In this document: piece after piece, positions 33,560 through 43,010 of the stretch
How the letters are laid out: every line of letters begins with the position of its first letter
Position numbering within the stretch: the first letter of the stretch is position 1
Assembly (NCBI RefSeq): GCF_039521565.1
Contig: NZ_BAAACP010000008.1
Location: 79,246 to 143,245, forward strand
Direction of reading: 5' to 3'
Source of the DNA: Paraclostridium tenue
Lineage (GTDB): Bacteria; Bacillota; Clostridia; Peptostreptococcales; Peptostreptococcaceae
DNA: 64,000 nt
Translations under genes and position numbers: made by a program
Notes under the pieces: model-generated
The model's database searches: none
What the model saw: the letters and a program-made list of their open reading frames with translations, nothing else
Told to the model about the DNA's origin: nothing

Positions 33560-34072
33560 ATGGACCATAAAACAAGGTATCTTGTATTAAATAGTTTAAT
33601 GATAGCTTTAGTATGTATTACTACAATGACTATTCAAATTCCTATGCCTGGAACTAATGGCTATGTTAACATAGGAGATAGTGTAATATTTATTACATCA
33701 ATTTTATTTGGACCTATGGTAGGGATGGTTGCAGGAGGAATAGGTTCAGCATTAGCAGATATTTTAACTGGATATGCACATTGGGCAATATTTACTCTTA
33801 TTATAAAAGGATTAGAAGGATATGTGGTAGGAATTATTATAAAAAATCATAGTACAGTTATAAAAAGTTTATTTGCAACAGCTTTAGGAACTATAACTAT
33901 GGTAATTGGATATTTTTTAGCAGGAATAATTTTGAAAGGAAATATAATAATTTCAGCAGCATCTATACCAGGTAATTTAATTCAAGGAATAGTATGTATG
34001 GCTATAGCAATTTTACTTTCACATTCTTTAGCAAAAGTAAAATATGTAAAGACTTTTAAAGCTCATTCCTAG
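33560..34072 (+). CDS. ECF transporter S component
   Basis: 170 residues with five to six membrane helices: IQIPMPGTNGYVNIGDSVIF, then GPMVGMVAGGIGSALADILTG and YAHWAIFTLIIKGLEGYVVG. These features are typical of substrate-binding S components of energy-coupling factor vitamin transporters. The ATPase and T subunits are not here, so it is a group II type sharing a common energising module. The vitamin cannot be named; no recognisable TPP, FMN, B12 or preQ1 riboswitch lies upstream. GGGAGG precedes the ATG. Confidence 0.83.
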   Translation: MDHKTRYLVLNSLMIALVCITTMTIQIPMPGTNGYVNIGDSVIFITSILFGPMVGMVAGGIGSALADILTGYAHWAIFTLIIKGLEGYVVGIIIKNHSTVIKSLFATALGTITMVIGYFLAGIILKGNIIISAASIPGNLIQGIVCMAIAILLSHSLAKVKYVKTFKAHS

Positions 34073-34114
34073 TATTAAAATAATTTTAAGTATAAATGTT
34101 GGTTTATTATAAAT

Positions 34115-34146
34115 AAAAAAGACAGGTTTTAAAACCTGTCTTTTTT
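34115..34146 (+). terminator. Terminator of the ECF S gene
   Basis: Perfect stem AAAAAAGACAGGTTTT / AAAACCTGTCTTTTTT. Confidence 0.93.
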
Positions 34147-34402
34147 AGTAGTAGTAGAATTTAGGTATATACGTTTCATTTAAGTGTAGCATAATTATTA
34201 AAAATAAATTAAATGAACATTAAAATTATATCCCAAAAATTAAAATTAAATACAATTAATATTAACTTTTTATTAATTATGTAATCAAAAAAGTATTTGA
34301 AAAATATCTATGATAGATTATAATAGGTTAGTATAAATAATATTGAAGATATATAATCAACGTGCAAATGCTTGTGCAAATAATTGACTTAAGGAGACTT
34401 AC
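34147..34402 (+). promoter_or_regulatory. Upstream region of the YwaF-like gene, with promoter
   Basis: TTGAAA (34297-34302), 16 bp, TATAAT (34319-34324). A second TATAAT is at 34352-34357. Closer to the gene, GTGCAAAT occurs twice (34362-34369 and 34374-34381). The rest is featureless AT-rich sequence. Confidence 0.5.
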
Positions 34403-35140
34403 ATGGATAAACTTCATTATTTTTTTAGAAAATCTATAGGACAAAATCATTTTGCTACATTTGGCAAATTGCATCTAATTATATTAAGTATAGCTTTAGT
34501 AGTTAGTATGTTTATTATTATAAAGAAAAAAGAAAGTAGAATTTTTGAATTATGTATTGGAATTGTTTTATTAATTCAACAAGTAATATTATATTTTTGG
34601 TATTTCAAGGAAAATTACCATCCACTACAAGAAGGATTACCTTTATTTCATTGTAGAGTAGCTATAATTACTTTATTAATAGGATTAATTTTAAAAAAGG
34701 ATTTTATGGCTAAGATGGGTTCTTATTGGGGAATTTTCGGATCAATATCAGCTATGTTATTTCCAGCCCTTGATCCATTTTCATTTCCGCATATAACTCA
34801 ATTTTCATACTTTATAGGGCATATATTTTTACTTTGGGGTTCTATTTATCTATTATTTGTAAAAAATATAGGAATGAATAAATATGAATTAAAGAAAATA
34901 GTTATTATAACAAATATATATCATCCATTAATATTTATTCTTAATCATATAATAGGATCTAACTATGCATTTATGAGTTCATCTCCAATAGGCATAGGAA
35001 ACAATTTAAATCCATATTTATATGGACTTATAGTTATGATGATATTCAATATAATTTTAATTTTAGAATATATAATTATCAATAAAAATCAAGATAAAGA
35101 CTTAAAAGAATGCTATGATGTTGAAGCTATAAATACTTAA
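34403..35140 (+). CDS. YwaF/TIGR02206 family membrane protein
   Basis: 245 residues, about seven membrane helices. Conserved features are FHCRVAI after helix 3, SYWGIFGSISAMLFPALDP, FSFPHITQFSYFIGH, and the late NIYHPLIFILNHIIGSNYAFM. The family is widespread in Firmicutes and has no established function. GGAGACTT precedes the ATG. Convergent with a two-gene membrane-protein operon across a shared hairpin. Confidence 0.8.
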   Translation: MDKLHYFFRKSIGQNHFATFGKLHLIILSIALVVSMFIIIKKKESRIFELCIGIVLLIQQVILYFWYFKENYHPLQEGLPLFHCRVAIITLLIGLILKKDFMAKMGSYWGIFGSISAMLFPALDPFSFPHITQFSYFIGHIFLLWGSIYLLFVKNIGMNKYELKKIVIITNIYHPLIFILNHIIGSNYAFMSSSPIGIGNNLNPYLYGLIVMMIFNIILILEYIIINKNQDKDLKECYDVEAINT

Positions 35141-35179
35141 TTAAAAAGGTATGTCATAAAAAATGACATACCTTTTTAA
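35141..35179. terminator. Shared hairpin of convergent genes
   Basis: 17-bp perfect arms (TTAAAAAGGTATGTCAT / ATGACATACCTTTTTAA) and a loop of five A. The right arm contains the stop of the minus-strand gene, and both strands get a T5 run. Confidence 0.92.
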
Positions 35180-35646
35180 ATTTCAAATTCTTCTTTATTG
35201 ATACATTTAAATAATGTATTTTTGCTATGACCAACTAACCATATACATATCCAAGTAAAGAAAAAAGCAATAACTAAATCCATAGCACTTATCATAGAAA
35301 AACCAATACGTATAAGAAGAATATAGCAAATACCAATAAAAACTATGTAATTAAAACTAAACAATAAATCAACTATTTTTTCGTGCCATCCATTTAAATA
35401 TAGTTTACTAGATTTGATAAGGTTTCCACCAATATGTTTAATTTCTGAAAATATAGTTTTAATAGAATAAATGAGTATTGAAATTGAAAGTACACTTATA
35501 CTATATGGAATTTTATAAATAAAACTAATAACACCTGAAAACCCTAGAATAAATAAAGCTAATAATATTTTTTTCAATAGGTATTTTATAAACATAAAAG
35601 CAATTATACATGCTATTATAATTAAAATTATTTCCAAAAACTTCAC
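35176..35646 (-). CDS. Small membrane protein of unknown function
   Basis: 156 residues, four to five hydrophobic segments, including an N-terminal pair and ISAMDLVIAFFFTWICIWLVG near the end. I do not recognise it. It lies 62 nt downstream of the HExxH membrane protein on the same strand, probably in its operon, and could be its partner. An AAAGGGTG site precedes the ATG. Confidence 0.6.
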   Translation of the reverse strand: MKFLEIILIIIACIIAFMFIKYLLKKILLALFILGFSGVISFIYKIPYSISVLSISILIYSIKTIFSEIKHIGGNLIKSSKLYLNGWHEKIVDLLFSFNYIVFIGICYILLIRIGFSMISAMDLVIAFFFTWICIWLVGHSKNTLFKCINKEEFEI

Positions 35647-35708
35647 CCTTTCTAAACCTATTATAAAAACAATTCAATATATATTATTTTCTAAAATTTA
35701 GTAAATAC

Positions 35709-36536
35709 TCATTTTTTTACAATATTTATAATAAATGATGTAAAAAGTGTTAATAAAGAAAAAACTAAACCAAGCATTAAAAATAAAAAAACATATAAGT
35801 TAATTTTAAAAACAACATTATTTACAAATATACTAGAAATTCCTAATATATTACTTAAAAACGTAATTACAAAAATCACAACAAAACAAACTAATAACCC
35901 CTTAAAACTACCTTTTAAATCTGCAAAACTTAACGTCATATGTGTAGCTATGGAATATATTAAAAACAACATAATCAAATGATTTATATTAAAAATATAA
36001 TCAAAAGAAAATATAGTCTTAAGTAACAAAAAAACATCATGACTTAAAAGGCTAATAAAATTTGAGTAATTAGATGACTGAAGGTAATTATAATATAAAT
36101 TTATATTCAAATTGTTTAAAAACATAGTATAACTATTATTAGAAAATATAATTAACAATAACCATATAGTTAAAGTTCCAAAAATCATAGGAGCAATACC
36201 TATAAAGAAATTTCCCACTTGTTGATAAATACTATTAGGATTATAAGTGCTTCTTACAAAGCCCAATATACCATCTTCTTTATATTTTCTAGGTCTAAAT
36301 AACTCAATTTTAACTATCTTATGATTAAATATCAAAGCCATAATCATATGACTAATTTCATGTACTACAGTACCTATAAAACCTGTAAAAATTATAACTT
36401 TTTCTCCTAATGCTTGTTGAATCAACTGATTATTTTTATTTTCAATTAAATTAAAAATAAAACCAAATATCACGAAGATTCCTAAAATACTAGCTAAATT
36501 AATAAAACTATTTATTAAAGTATTAAAAAAAATCAT
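35709..36536 (-). CDS. Membrane protein with HExxH zinc-protease motif
   Basis: 275 residues, six to seven membrane helices. VVHEISHMIMAL near residue 60 is an HExxH motif inside a hydrophobic segment, as in M50-like intramembrane metalloproteases. A third metal ligand is not obvious; NHLIMLF or ATHMTLSFADLKG (His/Asp) are candidates. The S2P NPDG motif is absent. Substrate unknown. First gene of a two-gene minus-strand operon. Confidence 0.65.
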   Translation of the reverse strand: MIFFNTLINSFINLASILGIFVIFGFIFNLIENKNNQLIQQALGEKVIIFTGFIGTVVHEISHMIMALIFNHKIVKIELFRPRKYKEDGILGFVRSTYNPNSIYQQVGNFFIGIAPMIFGTLTIWLLLIIFSNNSYTMFLNNLNINLYYNYLQSSNYSNFISLLSHDVFLLLKTIFSFDYIFNINHLIMLFLIYSIATHMTLSFADLKGSFKGLLVCFVVIFVITFLSNILGISSIFVNNVVFKINLYVFLFLMLGLVFSLLTLFTSFIINIVKK

Positions 36537-36740
36537 ATGTCTTACCTCATTTTTTATTAATATAAATAAATTTTACCATAATATAAATACTTTTAATTAA
36601 GTATCTTGGATAAAATCTATTAAATTTATATATAGCAATCAATTGTGATTTAATCTTTTAAAGAAAATAATATTTAATTAGAAACAATGAGAGGACAATA
36701 TGATAAAATTTTAATCATAGAAATACAAGTTATAAGTAAT

Positions 36741-36780
36741 ATAGCCTAGAGTTAATATAATGGTATTAACTCTAGGCTAT
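36741..36780 (-). terminator. Hairpin after the third MATE gene
   Basis: 17-bp perfect stem (ATAGCCTAGAGTTAATA and complement) around a 6-nt loop, 9 nt past the stop of the minus-strand MATE gene. No T tract follows, so termination is likely but not textbook. Confidence 0.65.
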
Positions 36781-36788
36781 AAATTTAT

Positions 36789-38147
36789 TTAATTAAAATC
36801 ACGAGTAACATCATGTATCCATTTACCTCTAATCACCCTAAATATACCGATAAAACTTTTTAGTATTTCATCAATTCTAATAATTAAAAATACTAAAACT
36901 ATAGGAAGTTTTAGAACAAAAGCAGCTATAAAACCTAGTGGAATGGCTATAAACCATAAAAAACTCATTTCAAGCCAAAATACAAATCTATTATCTCCAC
37001 CACCTCGTAATATTCCCATTAAAATATTAGCAGATAATGCTCTAAAAATTGAAACTATAGAAGTTGCTATCATAATTTCACAAGCAATAGCTTTAGTATC
37101 ATCAGATATATTATACAAATTAACTGCTATAGGCCGTAAAAAATAAATTGTAAGGCCAGCTAAAATTCCCATAAATACACTAAGTAGACAAATGGTATTT
37201 GCGTATTCCATAACCTTTTTTTTATTTCCTTCACCAACTGTATTTCCAATAATTACAGAAGATGCACTTGATAAGCCGTGTATAAATAAAGTTGCAAATT
37301 GATTTACAACATTATTTATACTGTTTGCAGCTACAACATTTGTACCCATTCTAGCTACTATAATACAAATCATAGAAGATCCTATTGACCAAAAAAATTC
37401 ATTAAGTATTATAGGTGTAGAAACTTTTATAAAATCTTTAAACATTACTTTATCTAATAATTTTAGATGTTTAAATTTAAACTTTATTTTACTTTCAAAC
37501 TTAGACATAAATATTAAAATAACTAAAATTTCACTACATCTAGATAAAACAGTAGCAATAGCAGCTCCAGATACTCCTAAAGCTGGAAATCCTAAATTAC
37601 CAAATATTAAAACCCAGTTTAAAAATATATTAATAACTAAAGCTACACTATATACTACAAGTGATATTTTAATAGTTTTAACAGATCTAAGTATTGTTAT
37701 TGTACAGCTTGTTATAGCATAGAGTATATAACCTAAAGAAATTATTCTTAAATATTTTGCACCTTCGGCAATAACTAATTTATCATCTGTAAATATAGAT
37801 ATTAACTGTTTTGAGAAAACAAATGATATAAAAGTAAACAAAATAGCTAAAAGGAGACATATTCTATACATTATAGCCATAACTTTGTGTATTGATTTTA
37901 TATCTTTTTTTCCAAAGTACTGAGCTCCCATAACGCTAGATGCACTACCAACGCCAAAAATTATAACTGCTAATATAAAAAATATATTATTTCCTATAGC
38001 TGAAGCAGATAAGCTAATTTCACCAAGTCTACCAAGCATAATAGTATCAACCATACTAATAGCAAAGGTTATTAAATTTTGAGTAGCTATTGGTAGTGAT
38101 ATACTAAATATAGATTTATAAAATGAACTGTCTTTTGTCAATGTCAA
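36789..38147 (-). CDS. MATE family efflux transporter (third)
   Basis: 452 residues, 12 membrane helices, opening SIFSISLPIATQNLITFAIS and MVDTIMLGRLGE, with GVGSASSVMGAQYFGKKD in the first half and GLSSASSVIIGNTVGEGN in the second. This is the NorM-like subgroup, distinct from the other two pumps. The start appears to be TTG at 38147, with GGACTGAG upstream; another TTG two codons later is possible. No MerR gene or 19-bp-spacer promoter is adjacent. Divergent from a two-component system. Confidence 0.85.
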   Translation of the reverse strand: MTLTKDSSFYKSIFSISLPIATQNLITFAISMVDTIMLGRLGEISLSASAIGNNIFFILAVIIFGVGSASSVMGAQYFGKKDIKSIHKVMAIMYRICLLLAILFTFISFVFSKQLISIFTDDKLVIAEGAKYLRIISLGYILYAITSCTITILRSVKTIKISLVVYSVALVINIFLNWVLIFGNLGFPALGVSGAAIATVLSRCSEILVILIFMSKFESKIKFKFKHLKLLDKVMFKDFIKVSTPIILNEFFWSIGSSMICIIVARMGTNVVAANSINNVVNQFATLFIHGLSSASSVIIGNTVGEGNKKKVMEYANTICLLSVFMGILAGLTIYFLRPIAVNLYNISDDTKAIACEIMIATSIVSIFRALSANILMGILRGGGDNRFVFWLEMSFLWFIAIPLGFIAAFVLKLPIVLVFLIIRIDEILKSFIGIFRVIRGKWIHDVTRDFN

Positions 38148-38317
38148 TAAAAACTCAGTCCTTTCTTAAAAGTCTCTTTATTAGCTTTTCATATATTTTA
38201 AAAATTAATTCATAAATACTTATAATATAATGTTGTATAATAAAGGTAGTTCATAAAAAATTCACATAAAAGATGTAAAATAAAAAATTAAATTGAAGTA
38301 ATAATAGGAGATTGATT

Positions 38318-38986
38318 ATGAAAAATAAAAACATATTAGTTATAGAAGATGATAATAGCATACAAGATTTGATTGTAGAATTTTTAAGTGCAGAAGGATA
38401 TAATGTAAAATCTGCTAATGATGGACTTGAAGGTATACAAGCTTTTAAAAAAGAAGAATTTGACTTAGTTATATTAGATGTAATGATGCCTAATTTAGAT
38501 GGATATGGAGTTTGTAAAATGATAAGACAATCTTCAAATGTTCCAATAATATTTTTAACTGCACTAAATCAAGAAAGTGATCAAATAAAAGGCTTTGATT
38601 TAATGTGTGATGATTATATAACAAAACCATTTTCATTTACATTATTGATGAAAAGAGTAGAAGCAATTCTAAGAAGAACTAGTAATGAAAATGAATCAAA
38701 TATATTAAATTTTGAAAAATTATCTTTAGATTTAGATACTTATCAAGTTAAACTTGGAGATAAACCTATAGAATTAACATTAAAGGAATTTAATATATTA
38801 AAAACTTTAATAGATAGTTATCCACAAGTAGTAACTAGAGAAAATTTATTAGATAGTGTTTGGGGATATGATTACTATGGTGATACAAGGGTTGTTGATG
38901 CGCATATAAAAAATATAAGAAAAAAAATAGAATTACCATATATAAAAACAGTGAAAGGAATAGGGTATAGTCTTGACAAAAATTAG
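38318..38986 (+). CDS. OmpR-family response regulator
   Basis: 222 residues: a receiver domain with the acidic pair EDD near the N-terminus, phosphoacceptor Asp in LVILDVMMP, Lys in TKPFS, and a C-terminal winged helix (ELTLKEFNILKTLIDSYPQV through VDAHIKNIRKKI and TVKGIGYSL). AGGAG is 7 nt before the ATG at 38318, so I reject the TTG two codons upstream. The stop overlaps the kinase gene by 14 nt. Targets are unknown; the adjacent GntR/ABC operon and divergent MATE gene are candidates. Confidence 0.9.
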   Translation: MKNKNILVIEDDNSIQDLIVEFLSAEGYNVKSANDGLEGIQAFKKEEFDLVILDVMMPNLDGYGVCKMIRQSSNVPIIFLTALNQESDQIKGFDLMCDDYITKPFSFTLLMKRVEAILRRTSNENESNILNFEKLSLDLDTYQVKLGDKPIELTLKEFNILKTLIDSYPQVVTRENLLDSVWGYDYYGDTRVVDAHIKNIRKKIELPYIKTVKGIGYSLDKN

Positions 38987-40217
38987 AGATAAATGGGATG
39001 ATTTAGCAATAAATAGAAAAATATTTATAATAATAACAACTTTATCTATTGGACTTATAGTAACTATATACCTAATTTTATCTCTTTTACTTCCGTCATA
39101 TTATGAAAGGTATAAAATAAAATCTTTAGATAATAGACTTATGATTTTATCAGCTAAATCACAAAATCATAATTTAATTAGTTTAAAAGAAGATTTATAT
39201 AGATTATCACAGAGTGAAAATGTGGGAGTATTATTAAGAGATGCTAGAGGTGTGGTTGAATATGGAAATAAAGAATTATCATTTTTACCATATTCAAATA
39301 ATATAAGTGATTCTTATAAAAATTATAAAAAAACTACAGTATTATATATTAAAAATAGTAAAATACCATATTATCTAGATACAAGTATGCCTCTTCAGCC
39401 TGTAGATGAGGCAACTACTGTAATATTTGATTTAATGCCCATAATATTATGTGTGGCTATAGTTTTATCTACTATAACATCCTATGTATTTTCAAAGTGG
39501 ATAACCAAACCACTTATAAATATTATAGAAAATGAAAGAATGCAAGAAGCTAAAAGAAAAGAATTTATAGCCACAGTATCTCATGAACTTAAAACTCCAA
39601 TAACAATAATAAGTGGGCAACTAGAAGGTATGATTTATAACGTAGGAAAATATAAAGATAGAGATACTTATCTTAAAAAATCTTATGAATCTACTCAAGA
39701 GTTAAAAACTTTAGTAGAAGAAATGATACAGGTATCAAAATTTGAAATAATAGAAAAAAAGCCCGAAACTAAAGAAATAGATTTATTTAATTTAATAAAT
39801 AGACTTATAAAAAGACAAATATACTTAATAGAGGAAAAAGAAATAAATTTAGATGTAAAAATGGATAGTGAAATAGTTGTAAAAGCAGATGAAGAGCGTA
39901 TAGCAAAAGCTATAAACAATTTAATAAATAATGCTATTAAGTATTCACCGCAAAAGGCTGATTTAACAATAAGATTATATAAAAAAGAAAATCCAATCTT
40001 AGAAATAGAAAATACAGGAGTCATAATAGATGAAAAGCACAAAGATAAATTATTTAAGCCTTTTTACAGAGTAGAAAAATCAAGAAATAGAAAAACTGGA
40101 GGTAGTGGATTAGGCTTATATATTGTAAGTCAAATACTTAGAGAACATGGTTTTAAATATAATATTAAAAATGGAAAAAATTCTGTTATATTTACCATAG
40201 AATTTAGTAAAGATTAA
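38973..40217 (+). CDS. Sensor histidine kinase
   Basis: 414 residues: helix 1 (about 18-38), an extracellular sensor of roughly 110 residues, helix 2 (about 150-170), a short HAMP-like linker, the phosphorylation motif SHELKTPIT, an N-box (NNLINNAIKYS), and G-boxes including GGSGLGLYIVSQIL. The start is TTG inside the regulator gene, typical of coupled translation. It phosphorylates the response regulator encoded just upstream. The ligand is unknown. Confidence 0.88.
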   Translation: MTKIRDKWDDLAINRKIFIIITTLSIGLIVTIYLILSLLLPSYYERYKIKSLDNRLMILSAKSQNHNLISLKEDLYRLSQSENVGVLLRDARGVVEYGNKELSFLPYSNNISDSYKNYKKTTVLYIKNSKIPYYLDTSMPLQPVDEATTVIFDLMPIILCVAIVLSTITSYVFSKWITKPLINIIENERMQEAKRKEFIATVSHELKTPITIISGQLEGMIYNVGKYKDRDTYLKKSYESTQELKTLVEEMIQVSKFEIIEKKPETKEIDLFNLINRLIKRQIYLIEEKEINLDVKMDSEIVVKADEERIAKAINNLINNAIKYSPQKADLTIRLYKKENPILEIENTGVIIDEKHKDKLFKPFYRVEKSRNRKTGGSGLGLYIVSQILREHGFKYNIKNGKNSVIFTIEFSKD

Positions 40218-40247
40218 TATTACCACCCCCTTAACAAAGTGTTAAGT

Positions 40248-40278
40248 ATCCCTTGAGCATTAAGCCCAGGGGATTTTT
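40248..40278 (+). terminator. Terminator of the two-component operon
   Basis: Stem ATCCCTTGAGC / GCCCAGGGGAT with one wobble and one mismatch, then five T. Confidence 0.8.
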
Positions 40279-40312
40279 AATTTATTGAATTTTATAAAAG
40301 TGACTAGACAAA

Positions 40313-40346
40313 TAGACACTAACTGTATATACTGTTTATATACAGT
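40313..40346 (+). promoter_or_regulatory. Promoter/operator of the GntR-ABC operon
   Basis: TAGACA (40313-40318), 17 bp, TTATAT (40336-40341). The perfect inverted repeat ACTGTATATA / TATATACAGT (40322-40346, 5-nt spacer) covers the spacer and -10, as expected for autorepression by a YtrA-type GntR protein. Confidence 0.65.
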
Positions 40347-40381
40347 CAGCATAGTATAAACAATTGATGAAAGGAGCTAAT

Positions 40382-40753
40382 ATGAATATAATAATTTCTA
40401 ATTCATCAGATATTCCTATATATCAGCAAATAGTTAATCAAATGAGAGAAGCTATAATATCTAATAATTTAAAACAAGGTCAAAGTTTGCCGTCTATAAG
40501 AAGTCTAGCTAAAGATTTAAATATAAGTGTTATAACCACAAAAAGAGCATATGAAGAACTTGAAAAACAAGGATTTATAGATATAGTACCTGGTAAGGGG
40601 AGCTTTGTTGCTATATTTAAAAAAGAATTAGTATATGAAGAAAAAGTAAAAGAGATAGAAACTAAGATTGAAGAAATTATTGAAATATCGAGGATGATAA
40701 ATCTTAGTAAAGAAGAAATTTTTGAAATATTTAATGTGATTTATGAGGGGTGA
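40382..40753 (+). CDS. GntR family regulator, YtrA type
   Basis: About 123 residues: a GntR winged helix (PIYQQIVNQMREAIISNNLK, then LPSIRSLAKDLNISVITTKRAYEEL) with only a short helical C-terminal tail, as in YtrA. The ATG at 40382 has AAAGGAG at ideal spacing, so the ATG at 40364 is not used. It is followed, with a 4-nt gap, by an ABC ATPase gene. It probably represses its own operon through the inverted repeat in the promoter until an envelope-active compound appears. Confidence 0.88.
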   Translation: MNIIISNSSDIPIYQQIVNQMREAIISNNLKQGQSLPSIRSLAKDLNISVITTKRAYEELEKQGFIDIVPGKGSFVAIFKKELVYEEKVKEIETKIEEIIEISRMINLSKEEIFEIFNVIYEG

Positions 40754-40757
40754 TAAA

Positions 40758-41618
40758 ATGCTTAAGGTTAATAATGTAAGTAAAAGTTTTAAAAATTTTA
40801 AATTAGAGAATATAAATCTAAACCTAGAAGAAGGATTTATAATGGGAATAATTGGACCTAATGGTTCAGGTAAAACTACACTTATAAAAATGATAATGGG
40901 ACTTATTCAAAGTGATAGTGGAAGTATAAGCTTATTTGGTAAAAGTATAGAAAAAAATCCTATAGATATAAAAAATGATATAGGGTTTGTATATGACAGT
41001 TTAGATTTTTATGGTCATTTAAAAGTTAAAGATTATAAAAAGATAAATTCATTATTTTATAAGAACTTTGAAAGTAATAAATTTGATTATTATTTAGATA
41101 AATTTAATATAAATAAAAATTCATATATAAAAACTTTATCAAAAGGCCAAAGTAGCAAACTTCTGTTGGCTAATGCACTTAGTCATAATGCAAAGCTTTT
41201 AATATTAGATGAGCCAACAGAAGGACTTGACCCAATAGTTAGAAAAGAATTGCTAGGGTATTTACAAGAGTTTATAGAAGAAGGAAATAAAAGTGTAATT
41301 ATATCAACTCATAATACAGAAGAACTTGATAAAATAGCAGATTACATAACTTTTATTAATAATGGTAACCAAGTTTTTAGTATAGATAAAGAAACACTAA
41401 GGGAAAACTACAAGATTATAAATGGAACCAAAGAGCAAATAGATAATATGAATAAAAATGTAGTTGGAAAGAAACATTTAAAATACTACAGTGAGGTTTT
41501 AGTTAAAATAGATGAAAGTATGAAACATTATAACGAAATAAAGGATATGAACAATGACAAAATAAAATCACCTAATATAGAAGATATAATGTATTACTAT
41601 GTAAAGGGGGATAGATAA
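40758..41618 (+). CDS. ABC-2 type exporter ATPase
   Basis: 286 residues: Walker A GPNGSGKTT, Q-loop region, signature LSKGQSSKLLLA (a degenerate LSGGQ in which the second residue is Ser and the third Lys), Walker B LLILDEPTEGLD, and His in ISTHN. It is the YtrB/BcrA-like class that drives ABC-2 permeases. GAGGGGTG precedes the ATG at 40758. Its stop overlaps the permease start (TAATG). Confidence 0.88.
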   Translation: MLKVNNVSKSFKNFKLENINLNLEEGFIMGIIGPNGSGKTTLIKMIMGLIQSDSGSISLFGKSIEKNPIDIKNDIGFVYDSLDFYGHLKVKDYKKINSLFYKNFESNKFDYYLDKFNINKNSYIKTLSKGQSSKLLLANALSHNAKLLILDEPTEGLDPIVRKELLGYLQEFIEEGNKSVIISTHNTEELDKIADYITFINNGNQVFSIDKETLRENYKIINGTKEQIDNMNKNVVGKKHLKYYSEVLVKIDESMKHYNEIKDMNNDKIKSPNIEDIMYYYVKGDR

Positions 41619-42892
41619 TGCTTAATTTAATTAAAAAAGATTTTATAGTAAGCATAAAGGGTGAGGGGATACGAAATATAAAATATGTATTAGTATTTTT
41701 ATTTATGTACTTTTTTTTCAATTCATCATCATATTATATAACTCCAATTTTTATAAGTTATCTTATAGTAGCTAATACTTTTTATAATGATTATAAATCA
41801 AATAATATGAATTATATAAATAGTATACCATTAAGTAAAGAAGACATAGTATATTCAAAATATATATTAGCTTTTATAGTGATAATTTTAGTAACTACTA
41901 TATGTAGTTTGATTAATTTTATACTAGAGCCAATATTTCATAGAAGTAGTGTTTTAAATGATATATATTTTTCTTTAAGTATATTTATATTAATAGTATC
42001 TATAGTTTTACCTATGTATTTTAAGTTTGGGTATCATAATATAAGAACTATTGCAGGAATATTAAGCGTATTTATATTTTTTATAGCATTTATACCAATG
42101 GATATAATAGCTACAATGATACATCATTCAAGTATATCAAATGAATTAAGTTGTATTTCATTTACAGGTACTTTTAGTAATTTACTAAATTTTCTAGTTA
42201 ATCAATTTAGAGTTATGAATATAAGTATGCCGATTATAGTTATAACAATATTTATTATATTTATACTATCTATGTATATATCCTTAAAAATTATAAATAA
42301 AAAAAATAACAATATTAAAACTAATAAATTTATAAAGCTATCACTTTTTATGATTATAATATCTGCATTATTTATTTTAGGAAACAAATTTATATTTAAG
42401 AATTTAATACATGAAGATGATTATTTAATAAAAAATAATTTTGAAATTGATATAAAATTAAATAAGAAGTATCAAACTAAAAATGGCCTTAAATTAAGAT
42501 TTAAGATAGAAAATCCAACTAAATATACATTTAGATTAGAAGAATCTTATATAACTTTTGATATGTATAAAGATAAAAATAAAGAAATGTTGACAAATTC
42601 ACCACTAAAGATTGATATGAAATATCCATTTGAAGAAAGTGATATAAACTGGCCACTATTTTCTAAAGGCATAAAGCCTCATAGTTATACATACATGGAA
42701 TATACAATACCAAAGGGATTAAATTTAGATGATGATTATTTTTCACTAGATTCAATTGCATATGATATAACGGGTAAATTTTTAGTTGATTTACCATTTA
42801 CACATATAGGAGATATTATAATAAGACCTGATTTTAATATGGGAGGATCAATGAGTGAAGTATCTTTACCAGAATTAAAAAATAATAAATAA
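41618..42892 (+). CDS. ABC-2 type permease with extracellular domain
   Basis: 424 residues. The N-terminal two thirds carry six to seven membrane helices of ABC-2 type. After the last helix (about 240-258) the remaining 165 residues form a hydrophilic, probably extracellular, beta-rich domain (KNGLKLRFKIENPTKYTFRL). That tail is unusual for ABC-2 permeases and may bind a substrate or antimicrobial. It overlaps the ATPase gene by one base. Export or envelope remodelling is inferred from YtrABC-like context. Confidence 0.78.
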   Translation: MLNLIKKDFIVSIKGEGIRNIKYVLVFLFMYFFFNSSSYYITPIFISYLIVANTFYNDYKSNNMNYINSIPLSKEDIVYSKYILAFIVIILVTTICSLINFILEPIFHRSSVLNDIYFSLSIFILIVSIVLPMYFKFGYHNIRTIAGILSVFIFFIAFIPMDIIATMIHHSSISNELSCISFTGTFSNLLNFLVNQFRVMNISMPIIVITIFIIFILSMYISLKIINKKNNNIKTNKFIKLSLFMIIISALFILGNKFIFKNLIHEDDYLIKNNFEIDIKLNKKYQTKNGLKLRFKIENPTKYTFRLEESYITFDMYKDKNKEMLTNSPLKIDMKYPFEESDINWPLFSKGIKPHSYTYMEYTIPKGLNLDDDYFSLDSIAYDITGKFLVDLPFTHIGDIIIRPDFNMGGSMSEVSLPELKNNK

Positions 42893-42900
42893 AATATAAA

Positions 42901-42946
42901 AGTACTATTTAAGGCAAATATAAATTGTTTTAAATAGTATTTTTTA
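42901..42946 (+). terminator. Terminator of the GntR-ABC operon
   Basis: 17-bp stem with wobble pairs (AGTACTATTTAAGGCAA against TTGTTTTAAATAGTATT), 7-nt loop, T run. Confidence 0.82.
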
Positions 42947-43010
42947 TTGCTTAACAATATTTATAGTATAATATACTAATAAATATTTAAATGTAAAGGG
43001 GGAAAAAACT

